From: Margaritispora aquatica
Taxonomy: Eukaryota > Ascomycota > Leotiomycetes > Helotiales > Discinellaceae
Direction: 5' to 3'
NCBI GenBank assembly: GCA_007644065.1
Contig: VJWN01000037.1
Span: 1-64,000 of the forward strand
Length of the DNA stretch: 64,000 nt
Shown: piece by piece, positions 54,528 to 64,000 of the stretch
Position numbering within the stretch: position 1 is the stretch's first letter
Layout of the letters: every line of letters begins with the position of its first letter
Made by a program: the position numbers and the translations under genes
The notes under the pieces: model-generated
Seen by the model: only the letters and a program-made list of their open reading frames with translations
Told to the model about the DNA's origin: nothing
Database searches by the model: none

Positions 54528-55290
54528 ATTCGACGGTTTAAATATTTATGCTGGTGTGGCAAGAGTTGGAAGAGATAAGAGCAGATCTCAAAGCAGGAGG
54601 ACGAGGTGCCATGGCTTCTATGTATTTGAATAATATTTGACGTTTTGAGGAATTGAACCAACAACTGCCGAACGTTCAGAACCATGACATTTGAGATAAA
54701 TTTTCGTTCAATATATACAGGACAATTGTAAGATTAGGAGTATGTTGGCGAGGTCGAAACAATCGCCAAGTCTGAAAATTCGCTGGGATGGGCTTGCCAC
54801 TGTGTCTGGGGAAAAACTCAAACGTAGTGATACAAAAATAAACTTTTGTCCATTCCTTGAGCATGATGTGATCAGCAGTTCTATGAGGGGCGTGAACGGG
54901 TCTGTTGAACGAGCAGTGGAGCCGATTTTTCGTAAAGATCTTCAAGTGGTGAGCACCACAATCCATGTTGACGACTATTTAGACTCGACGAACTCAAGGC
55001 TAATGTCCGAAATATCCGACTACGTTCTGCCTGAATTTGGTCAGAAACTACGATTCCAATAACTCATTTTGACTTCAATAGCATCAATACATTGAATATA
55101 ATCTTCCAGCCCAGGAATCTTGTCGTTTCATGTCAAATATACGCCAACCCAAAAGTATAATTCTCCCTACACCAGTGATCTCGCTCGTCAAAAAGACTGA
55201 GAAATCCAAACAGCTAAAATCACAATACTTTCATACACTTTGTAGTAAATTTGAAAAATTCATTCTAATGTGAACACTCATACACACTAC
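54528..55290. other. Intergenic, no supported gene
   Basis: A plus-strand frame at 54742-55062 (106 residues) ends before 55063 but lacks any domain, signal or splice partner; left out as unproven. Confidence 0.45.
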
Positions 55291-56656
55291 TCAAACATTA
55301 TCCCCATCCCTCTGATGTCTCGTAATCTCCACAGTCGTACTCGTCAAAATGCCTTTCGTATCATCATCGCCCTCACTTCTACGTCCACTCACGCCCATCA
55401 TACCCGGTCCTGTCGCCAAACTCTGCAACGCAATCGAGCTCTCGTAGCTACCAGTCTGCTTGGTATCCATGCTCTTGATGTATCCGTTGTGGTTCCTGCT
55501 TGGCTTGAAAGTGCCATTTTGTATTGTGGCCACTTTGGATTTGCCGGTGAAGAAGCGGTTTCCTGATCCTGCTGCCTGCGAGCCGTAGCCGCCCGTAGGC
55601 GCACTGGTTTTGTCGCGAAGAGAGTTGAAGAGTGGGCGCCAGGTTGAGGCGGACATACAGCAGATGGCGATTGCGGGCTCGATCATTGCCCAGATGGAAA
55701 CGTTCTGAGAGGAATTTGGTCAGCAATGATTTTTCCAGACTTGTTGTTCCAGGGTCTGCAAAAAAAAGCAACTTACTGCAGTTGCAAACATAAAATCTTC
55801 AGTAAGTGAGACGTCGACAATGTACTTGATGCGAACAATAACCGAAAGACCAGCCCTGTTACTGTTAGTGGTTGTCACAATCACACCAAAGTGGCAACTT
55901 ACACAATACCAACACAAAGAAGACCTCCCACGATGAGCTTGGCCTTGCGATTCATCTGCAAGTTCCAGATAACGCATATTGGTAGCACACCAAATATGAT
56001 ATCAGCTGCGGCGGAGGCGGCAGAGTACACGATCGAGATGGCCTGTACCTGAGGAGCCGGCAGACACTTCCCCGGTAGACCAGAAAACTGAAGCCAAAAG
56101 TATTTGATTGGAGCACATTGAAAGATGGTGTAGAATAAATCCATCACGGTTGCAAGCGATATCAATCCCAGCGTCAATCGAATTGTCCAAATGAAGCTCT
56201 TCTGCGTCATAATTCGTAAGATGAAAAAGCCGATCGAGAGACGCATCAGCAGAGCTGTTATGGCGTAAAGGATTTCTCCCCAGAAGAAGTACTGCTGATA
56301 TCAGTTCGACTTTCTGACACTGTGTTGGTTATGTTCGCTTACCCGCATAGCGACTGGAATGTCTGCTAGATCGATATCTTTATTTAGCTGGCCATTTCCA
56401 TGCAAAGTTGACTCCAAAGAGATAACTGCGTATGTTGTAAAAGAGAACTACGCAATATTAGCATCTAATCGCTTAACACAACTGTGTGAAAACTTACTTG
56501 ACTGGCAACAAAAAGCCAATCCTCAATCTTCCACACCTTCGTCAACACTACCCGCGTGTAAATGCGCACTGCAAAGAAAATCCATGTCAAGACCAGACAG
56601 ACAATACACGCTGTCAACAACGCTGGCCCATTGCCTTGGGTTACATAGTTCCCCAT
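55291..56656 (-). CDS. PTH11-like seven-helix membrane receptor (second copy of the family)
   Basis: Five exons, 56656-56498, 56447-56343, 56291-55903, 55855-55774 and 55704-55291, give 382 residues with every joint in frame. Motif order is that of the fungal rhodopsin-like family: VLTWIFFAVRIYTRVVL with WKIEDWLFVAS, GEILYAITALLMRLSIGFFILRI, CAPIKYFWLQ and GKCLPAPQ (the conserved Cys loop), SAASAAADIIFGVLPICVIWNLQMNRKAK, LLCVGIVAGLSVIVRIKYI, and NVSIWAMIEPAIAICCMSASTWRPLF. A cytoplasmic tail of about 100 residues follows. Weak similarity in plan to the receptor at 15241-16590, but intron positions differ in part and the sequences are not close, so it is not a recent local duplicate. Ligand unknown. 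Confidence 0.87.
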
Positions 56657-58213
56657 TGTATAAGAGTAGCACTAGTTGGTGTACGAGTAATGAGCAACGA
56701 TCTTTTATACTGTGAGTGGGAGGTGGAGTATATGCGGAGCCCCAAAAGTGAGGGGTTAGTTCAGAACACTCAAACTCGAAAAGGGAAGACTTCGTGTCGA
56801 TGAACAAAGCATATATAGACCATGAGCTTGCACACCAAAAACAGGAGTTCACTTGGGAGGGGCTCATTGTTGATGCAGGTTGACGGCGTGTTTTACAAAA
56901 GAGACATTGCCCCATAGTTCAGTCGGCAATGAGAACCCACACACACACACAACTGAAGAAGGTGATTTAAATGAGCTGATAACGATTTCATGTTCTTGGA
57001 GAGACGGGTTCAAGGCCTGTTCATCATATTGAAGACAATTAAGACTAAAAGTTGACGTTAATAGCAGTAACTGGCAGCAAAGAATAAGCTGCAGAAGGCA
57101 GACATTGCTGATCAATCGTAAACTCTAAGCGAGCAGAGCTTGAAATCGTCAACATGGGTTGACATTTAAATTCCCATGCTTTGATGATGCCGGACAGTTC
57201 CGTGATGTCCAAGGATGATGCATGAATGACGGGGTGGAGACGACGTGCTGCAGAAGCGGGAGATCCTCCGCCAATCAACAACTGAGAGAAATGCAGGAAC
57301 AAGGAGAGAAGAAGTCGGGAACAAATTTGAAGATGCTTATCAACTCGCGTAGCACCACACGAGTCATACAGATAGATGCACTAAGCGGCCCGCTGTCTTA
57401 GAATAATTAATGTGGGGTTTCGCTACCAGAGACACTTTTGAAGTTTTGACAGCTTTAGACTTGGAAGATGGGATGAATTTCCTCCTCATAACGGACTGGC
57501 CTGGAAGGTTGTAAGGTAAATCCATCTGAAAGGTATTCATTTTGCCCAAGCATCGTAAAACTTCAAAACCAGGAGATTGAACAGTTGAGACAAAGCTGGT
57601 ATGAACTACCACCTTGCCAGTGGCAAGATTGCTGGCTACCTTCCTTCCTAATAGAGGAAGTGTAATCTATTACTTGATTCCATATGCATGGTTTTACATC
57701 CGCATTCAGTCCCGGAATTCGGATCGATTCCATTGATTGTGCCGAATCACCCTGGAGCTTGATTCGAAAAGAGCTTGATATTGCAAAGCTTTCCATGGGA
57801 TTAACACATTTGAACGGTTTGATCCATGTTTTATGGGATCCTTCGCGGCTTTACAAGCTTGTCGAGGCACAACAGTGGATATCAATCGATAGACTGTTAT
57901 ATCAGTGGGGAACATTTCTTCGCTTAAATCGGCCGACAAGCTTTTTCAGGGAAGTCTCAGTCTAAATGAAGAATGTCCCTCATCACGAAAAAATCATTCA
58001 TGGATGGCATTATTGAAACCCCTCACCGAGGTAAAAATTAGACGAGATTTCACAGCGAGATTTCTGGTACAAGTAGAAAGACAGGTCTGTGTTTTCCAAT
58101 CTCCTCCTTCTCAGTAGTCGCTCTTCAACGGTTCATCTTACTCAATTGAAACCCTCTGCCGTTTTTCGCCTCCTCGCTTCCACCTTTTCCACCCCTCCCC
58201 GCTCGCCGAAAAC
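56657..58213. other. 1.56-kb divergent intergenic region
   Basis: The promoters of the receptor and of the lysophospholipase lie here. A (CA)6-type run lies at about 56938-56951. Frames at 57684-58117 have no domain or splice support. CT-rich sequence (58090-58210) precedes the lysophospholipase start, as in many highly expressed fungal genes. Confidence 0.5.
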
Positions 58214-59875
58214 ATGCGATTCTCCACCTCTTTGGCAGTTGCCACCTTGATTACTGGTTGTGTTTCAACATATGCACCTATTTCCACCGCGTGCCCAAAT
58301 ACACCTCTCGTCCGATCCGCTGCCAGCGGGCTCTCGGATAGCGAAGAAGATTATCGGGAGTCTAGAAAGGTCAATGCAGATGCGGCTTTGGCATTATGGT
58401 TATTGAAGACTGACCCTCTCTTCGTCTTTGGCTTGAGTTGGCATATGCCCACCATTGCCCTGACTAGCAGTGGTGGTGGCTTCAGAGCAACTCTTGCTGG
58501 AGCAGGAACTGTGCAAGCACTTGATATTCGCGACACGCTGGTTAGCACCAGTGGTCTCTACCAAGCTATCACATACCACTCTGGTCTGTCAGGAGGATCA
58601 TGGCTTCTCTCTTCAATGATTGCGAACAACTTCGCAACAATCACCAACATCATGAAGTCAACATTGACAACTTCTCTCGCTAATGGGCTATTCAACCCCT
58701 CCGGCAACCAAGCCGCTGTCTACGCCACTATCAACAATGACCTCTTGCTTAAGGAGGCTAAGGGATACCGTGGAACTCTTGCCGACGCCTGGTCCCGCCT
58801 CATCTCCTATGCCATCCTACCTGGCACTAACGGAGGGGTTGACAATCTTCTCTCTCAAGTGATCACCAAGTCAACATTCAGATCCTTCTCTGTGCCATAC
58901 CCCATCATTCTTGCTCAACACGTCGACCTGGGCGGAACATCATGTGTCCCAGCAGCAGATGCACCATTCTGGGAGTTCACTCCATTCGAGACAGGATCAT
59001 GGGATAGCCGAATCGCCTCTTTCACACCCACAAAGTATCTTGGCACCTCACTCATAGGCGGCAAGCCAACCGGCAGTTGCACGACCGCGTACGAGAACTT
59101 GGGATTCATCGCCGGAACCTCCTCGACCCTCTTCCAAGACCCCGGAATTGGATTCGATGTCCCAGACGCTCTGATCGCCAATTTCTGCCAGCTCACCGAG
59201 ACCGTCAACGTGTCCACCACAGCGGCCGCTACCAATGCTGCTGTGGGCTCACTCCCAGTCTCCATGCCCGCCATCCAATTCACCCAAGTCTCGGACCTTT
59301 TCGCCGCGTGGCCCAACCCATTTTATAACCTCAGCTCTGCCCCGCTTGTCAAGGCGCAACAAAACCTCTCCATGGTGGACGGCGGCGAGTCTGGTCAGAT
59401 CAACCCCATCTTCCCCATGCTGCTTCCCCAGCGCAACATCAGCATCATCATCGTCAGCGACAACACAGATGGAAACAACAACTACCCCTCCGGCAAAGAG
59501 ATGCACGCCACCTACCTCGCCGCCACCGCTGCTGGTCTGACCAAGATGCCATTCATCCCAGAGTCCTCTGTCTTGCTCGCCAAGAACCTGACTTCCGGCC
59601 CAGTGTTTTTCGGCTGTGGAGACACTTCCAAGGCTACCATTGTCTGGATGCCAAACTATAGCGCCACTCCAGCAGGTGGAAACACAGATACCAGCAGGAT
59701 GCAGTACGATGCCGCTGCTAGTGCGCAAGTCGTGAAGAATGGAGCGGCGGTCATGAGCCAGAACAACAGCGCGGCGTGGGCGAAGTGTCTTGGATGTGTG
59801 ATTATGGAGGATGCGGCCTCCTTCTTGCCACCTGCTTGTGCAGCTTGCTTCACTAAGTACTGCTACAAGGCTTGA
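58214..59875 (+). CDS. Secreted lysophospholipase / phospholipase B
   Basis: A single exon for 553 residues with a signal peptide (about 1-18). The patatin/cPLA2-like catalytic parts are all there: SSGGGFRA (oxyanion loop, about 85-92), GLSGGSW with the nucleophile Ser126, and VDGGESGQINPIFPML with the catalytic Asp389. It should remove acyl chains from phospholipids and lysophospholipids outside the cell or at the wall. Relatives in fungi often carry a GPI anchor; here the C-terminus ends ACFTKYCYKA with a Cys-rich module (CLGC, PPACAACFTKYC) and no hydrophobic tail, so a fully secreted form is more likely. It is shorter than the roughly 600-650 residues of classic Plb1. Numerous NxS/T sites suggest glycosylation. 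Confidence 0.92.
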   Translation: MRFSTSLAVATLITGCVSTYAPISTACPNTPLVRSAASGLSDSEEDYRESRKVNADAALALWLLKTDPLFVFGLSWHMPTIALTSSGGGFRATLAGAGTVQALDIRDTLVSTSGLYQAITYHSGLSGGSWLLSSMIANNFATITNIMKSTLTTSLANGLFNPSGNQAAVYATINNDLLLKEAKGYRGTLADAWSRLISYAILPGTNGGVDNLLSQVITKSTFRSFSVPYPIILAQHVDLGGTSCVPAADAPFWEFTPFETGSWDSRIASFTPTKYLGTSLIGGKPTGSCTTAYENLGFIAGTSSTLFQDPGIGFDVPDALIANFCQLTETVNVSTTAAATNAAVGSLPVSMPAIQFTQVSDLFAAWPNPFYNLSSAPLVKAQQNLSMVDGGESGQINPIFPMLLPQRNISIIIVSDNTDGNNNYPSGKEMHATYLAATAAGLTKMPFIPESSVLLAKNLTSGPVFFGCGDTSKATIVWMPNYSATPAGGNTDTSRMQYDAAASAQVVKNGAAVMSQNNSAAWAKCLGCVIMEDAASFLPPACAACFTKYCYKA

Positions 59876-60844
59876 AAGACAGGGAATGGAAACGAATTGT
59901 ACATATGAACGGATGCTGATGATGTTATGATTGTGTAAATAGAACCCCGAGCAACGATCTTGTCGTACATAAAAGCATGATTATCAGATCAAAGTTAGAT
60001 AATAAATAATACTTAATAGAGATCTTAGTCTTGTCGCAAGCTCTCTTTTCTTTGATCTCTACCGAATAATCATTCGAACTTGGTGCCATCGTTCACTGAT
60101 CAACACTGAGATATGAAAATTAGATAGACGAGTTTGGACACTGGATCACGTACTCAAAGGGGCTCAAGTCTTGAGTTGTATTTCCAATGCGCTGTATTGT
60201 TGGGGGAAAGCTACCTCATGACACTGCATGCAACGGAACATGCTTCACAGAGCTGCACTTGCAGCAAACACCTGCACCGACTTCCCCAGCCAGTACCAGA
60301 GATCATTCACGAACAAAAACAATCACGACTCCCAAAGCTGCGCATACTTTAATTATCAATTTAATTCTCTAATTCTCTAAGCCAAAAACTCCATAACGCA
60401 AAGCAGAGAGCAAATACGAAACCCTCATACCACACCCCGGTTCCACCACCCGTACACAATCATAAGTAATACAACATACAAGATCTCTCTATACACGGCT
60501 GACTCATCTGTGAGCAGCGAATCGCCATTCCATCCCCATCCAAACGCCACGCTAAAGCATGTTTCCCAACCTGACAAATAAACCGCCAACTGCCCATTTT
60601 GCCATGCCAAATATGCAATGCTCTGTCCCCAACTCCAACCCTATATTATCCCTGCTGCTGCGAAACATCGCACACTTCAATTTCCGTCTGGCGTGATTTT
60701 GGCGAGACATTGAGTAATTGTACACCACAATCTATCGCCCCGTTCATTGGATATGACTTCCGGCTACCTTAGGTATTGAAAGTGTGGGTTGAATTACAGG
60801 TAAAGGAATACCCTTGCTATGTTTCTCGGCCACTTTCCTTCCAC
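59876..60844. other. Intergenic, convergent 3' ends
   Basis: No gene seen in 970 bp between the lysophospholipase and tra1 stops. An isolated TTATCAGAT (ATCWGATAA reverse match) lies at 59991-59999, just after the lysophospholipase; its position downstream makes a promoter role unlikely. Confidence 0.5.
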
Positions 60845-63800
60845 TCAGAGATACGGCATGAAAAGCGTTTCACTCATCGCTAGATTCATCGGGTTTACAG
60901 CCTTCGCAATGAGATCGATGACAGTCTGATTGGCTGGCAAAGGACCATTTCCACCAGGGCTCTGTGCCAAGCTCAACGTGCGCTTCACAATGATCTCACT
61001 ATTTGCCTGCACTGTCTCTCGTAATTGCCCATCAGCCATCTGGGATGCTGGGCCAGTCTTGTGCGGCGATGAGGTATACCAGTGAATCATCTCATCTCGG
61101 ACGAACAATGAGAGCTGTTGTTCCAATTCAAATTCTGGCTCCGATAGACAACGCGCAATGGCCATTATAGCACAGGAGTAGATTCCTTCTGTGGCTAGCG
61201 GACCCATCAAAACACCCAGATTGGGGGTGAGACGGAAGGGAACTGGCTCTGGGTTGTGAAAGACTGCTTTCCCCGCTGCCATGCAAGACATGAGTTCGGA
61301 TCCCCATATATTTCCGGTGCCGCGTGCAATATTCAGCTTGTATGGATAGCGATTGTGCATATGTAGGATGTACGTCATGAATGTGATTGCCGCAAACTGA
61401 TATGAGAATTGCCGTCTGAAAAGCCAGAACTCTGCGAACGATGGGTATGTATCCTGGAAGTACTCCAGTGCGATTGATGACGGAACCCACTTCTCTTGGA
61501 TAGCAGTATACATTTCCAGTCTAGCAGGCATTGCTTGCTCTGCAGGTTTCTATTCAGGGATTAGCTTCTGACCTTCAATTAATTCAGCGATATGACTTAC
61601 CTTGGTATCCACCAATGCTCGCATCTTCTCCATCGTGAACAGAATTGGGTCATCCTTGGACATTCCTGCTTTCCTACAATGATCTTCATAGATGCCTTGG
61701 AGTGAGATATATGTCGCATCATCTTGCACCATGCGGATATGTGGTGCAAGAGGGATCATGAGCGGAAGGTGGAAGTTCAGATTTCGCCTTCTGCTCTCCT
61801 TTTTCTTGCTTAAACTACCATTGAAATGTCTGAACAGTTGCAGGATACGCTCTTCACGTCTGCAATGGCGTGCGGCTGGATGCTGTATGGCAAATGGGTG
61901 ACAGCTTCCATCATGGCCACGAATCTTCAATCTTCGATGACAAACACCAATGCTTCGAACAAGATCTACCATTGGCATGAAACGCTCAATGCGGACGAAG
62001 TCTTGATTCTTATCCTTGTGAAGCAAGTATTGACCAGGTACTTCAACCTCATCGAATTTCTGAAATCTGAAGTCGCTAAGATGATGGTTGTATGATTCTA
62101 GATTTGCAGTTGATTTTCTCCGATCCAGCTTTGCCTCGAATTTATCACGCCACTTACGTAGCCTCTGAATATACTCCAACATCGTTGGCCTTTGCTGCAC
62201 GAAGTCGACTTCGAACGAGCTTCGGATGTGAGCTGGCAGTACCGTCTCGGAGAAGCGAGTAATATTTGCCTCTGTTGCTGAAGGGAGCTTGACATCGTGA
62301 GCATATGAAGTGGGTCCACGGCTGACATAAGATAGGGCATCATTGAGCAATGCTGTAATCAGGCGATATGCATCCTCATCGGGAGGGCATTTGAAGTTCT
62401 TCGAAATTGAATCAACCATAGACTCCATGGATAGAGCAAGCAATGGGAAGCCAGTCTTGAGCGTAGATAGAGTGTCTTCGGCGTACTCCCATGGTTTTCT
62501 TGGTGCTGGTGGAGCAGCAGCCGCAGCAGCAGCGGCACCAGGTGCGGCAGCCGCAGCGCTTGTGCCATTCGTACCGTTGACAGCGTTTGTACCTTCACCC
62601 GGTTCCACTTTGACAGTTGGGTCAGGAGCGGCGGTTCCTGGCCGAGATCCACTAGCACTTTCAGGTCTCGTAGAATCCTGACGTTGGGTGTTCGGAGAGC
62701 CGTTTATCTTTGGCACTGGATTTCCATTGGCATTAGGATTCTGCGCCGAAACGCGTGCCTTAAGTTTCGCTTCCCTTGAATCGAGTTGTTTCTTAATTGA
62801 AAGCATGTCTTCACGGTTGGTTCTAAGCTGAAAGAAGAGTGCTTGCGGGAACATCTTAGCAATCTTGCCCAAAATGATATAAGCTTTGGGTGCCTCCTTG
62901 TGGCCAAGTCCTGTCAGAAGCTGCGGAATAAACGTGATCCAGTACCAAGTTGGGGTTTCGCCCTTGTAATCGTCAAATTGCTGAGCCAGAATTCCACTGG
63001 CATCATCTAGACTGAGCAACCAGAGGATACGAGTAAGCAATTTCCGGGATTTCGCGTTCTTGAAGAGACCAGCCGCCTCCAGATAACAACTCAAAGCATT
63101 CTTAGCATACGTGAAGTCGGTAGGATTTTCCTTGAAGAGGCGGTCATTGTAGTAGCCCCACTCAGCCCATGCTTTTGGCAATTTGATGTCGAAGAACAGA
63201 GCCATTCCATATGCTTCAGCGGCTTCGTTGCGCTGTCCCAGCTTTTCAAGAAACATGCCCTTCAGCGTGTAGAACTCCGCCTTCTGATTTTGGCCGAAAT
63301 AATTGAGATTTGTGTTGTTGATGACATCCAATCCATTGGTGAGTTCGCTTGGATTCTGGTAGTGGCATTTGGCTTGCTCACGGAGCTTCAAGAAAGCCTC
63401 TTGGATCTCGATATTGGGAAGAGTATAAATCCTACTCAACTGAGCAATACAGACCTCTGGTAACTGGTGCTTTCGGGCGACATGGGCGAATCTGTTAATT
63501 ATCCAAGCGGTTTCGTGGTATCCCCTGTAAGCGAATGAAGCTCCATTGGCGTTCTGACCTTGCTGAGGAATGAGATTGAGATATGTGGTATTGATAAGCC
63601 CGAAAATATGCTGTCTCCAGGTCACTAAATCTTGCCAAGCATTAATATCATCCCAGACGTTCGGAAGACGATCCCGCCATGTGCCAAGGAGAAGTTTCAG
63701 CTCGCCAGACTTGGTGTCAAGATTTCCCTGATTTGTTTGTGCAAGACTTTGGCAGATCACGCTTGCATCATGCAGCTCAACAAGCTGCTGAAAGTTTTGG

Positions 63801-64000
63801 AGAAGCGGGATGTGAGCTTGTGTAATGCGCTTGGGCAATTGGTGCCACTTGCGAATGGAAAGTTGAATTGCCTCATCACAAACTTTGCTAAAATCGTTAG
63901 GAGACTCGGTCTTATTGTGCATCTTTAGTAAGGACATGAATGCTTGGAAGAACGAGCGTCTTGGGTTCGGAGCATCCATCAAGCCTTTCACCAAATTGTC
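60845..64000 (-). CDS. tra1: Tra1 (SAGA/NuA4 scaffold, PIKK pseudokinase), C-terminal part, cut by the window edge
   Basis: The last two exons, 64000-61601 and 61549-60845, give about 1034 C-terminal residues; the reading frame is open through the right edge, so the 5' part lies outside. A FAT-type helical domain ([25 protein letters not shown] region, TPR-like [16 protein letters not shown] with NEAAEAYG) is followed by a disordered Ala/Pro linker (about 62510-62690), the PI3K-like domain starting near LRKWRDKFE and [11 protein letters not shown], and the FATC end [19 protein letters not shown]. The kinase part lacks the DFG and catalytic-loop residues, as is normal in Tra1/TRRAP. A 51-nt intron joins LVDTK to [21 protein letters not shown]. 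Tra1 brings histone acetyltransferases to activators. A core gene. Confidence 0.93.

Noticed and set aside
54742..55062. 106-residue plus-strand frame
   Set aside because: No homology, signal or partner exon; kept only as a possibility.
57684..58117. Two overlapping frames before the lysophospholipase
   Set aside because: No domain and no workable splice join between them.
59991..59999. ATCWGATAA match downstream of the lysophospholipase
   Set aside because: Lies between two convergent 3' ends, so a promoter role is unlikely; about one such match is expected by chance.
1..64000. CRISPR arrays, rRNA genes, prokaryotic-type elements
   Set aside because: None seen; the window is eukaryotic chromosomal DNA with spliceosomal introns.

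Overview
The window is one chromosome end of a filamentous ascomycete. Evidence: about 18 units of TAACCC at the left edge, an AT-rich block with a repeat-induced point mutation (RIP)-like composition behind it, intron-split genes with short GT-AG introns (mostly 44-60 nt), and typical Pezizomycotina families (HET, PTH11-type receptors, tyrosinase, a SidD-type NRPS, secreted cysteine-rich proteins). Gene style suggests Leotiomycetes or a relative, but the sequence alone does not name a species. One ambiguous base (N) lies at 24902. All splice sites were placed by eye from GT..AG signals plus frame; exon sums were checked to be multiples of three.

Layout. 1-1740: telomere and RIP-like subtelomere. 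1.8-20 kb: accessory genes, namely a secreted beta-helix protein, a membrane-anchored Cys-rich protein, a peroxisome-tagged acetoacetyl-CoA synthetase, a small secreted protein built of two 4-Cys repeats, a divergent HET / ankyrin-Trp-rich pair, a PTH11-like receptor and a secreted tyrosinase. 20-24.4 kb: conserved core genes (YJU2-type splicing factor, APC/C subunit Cut9/Cdc16, a small conserved membrane protein). 25.7-26.6 kb: a broken Hsp70-like ATPase gene. 28.8-31.6 kb: a single-pass membrane protein and a short-chain dehydrogenase.

32-50 kb: a hydroxamate siderophore (fusarinine-type) cluster: a SitT-like ABC exporter, SidF-like N5-hydroxyornithine acyltransferase and SidH-like enoyl-CoA hydratase transcribed divergently, and a SidD-like NRPS of 2208 residues. 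SidF and SidH both end in the peroxisomal signal SKL. Five exact copies of ATCWGATAA, the motif reported for the iron-sensing GATA repressor SreA, lie in the cluster's intergenic DNA. A 447-bp AT-rich element with 39-bp inverted ends sits between sidH and sidD. An acyl-CoA ligase follows sidD.

53-60 kb: an unrecognised membrane-anchored protein, a secreted SnoaL/NTF2-like protein, a second PTH11-like receptor and a secreted lysophospholipase. The right edge cuts the 3' part of tra1 (SAGA/NuA4 scaffold), another core gene.

Inferred working picture: low iron relieves SreA-like repression; SidH and SidF make anhydromevalonyl-hydroxyornithine in peroxisomes; SidD joins three units into a cyclic siderophore; the ABC protein may move siderophore or precursor. 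The SidI (mevalonyl-CoA ligase) and SidA (ornithine hydroxylase) steps are not recognisable here, apart from the possibility that the adjacent acyl-CoA ligase stands in for SidI.
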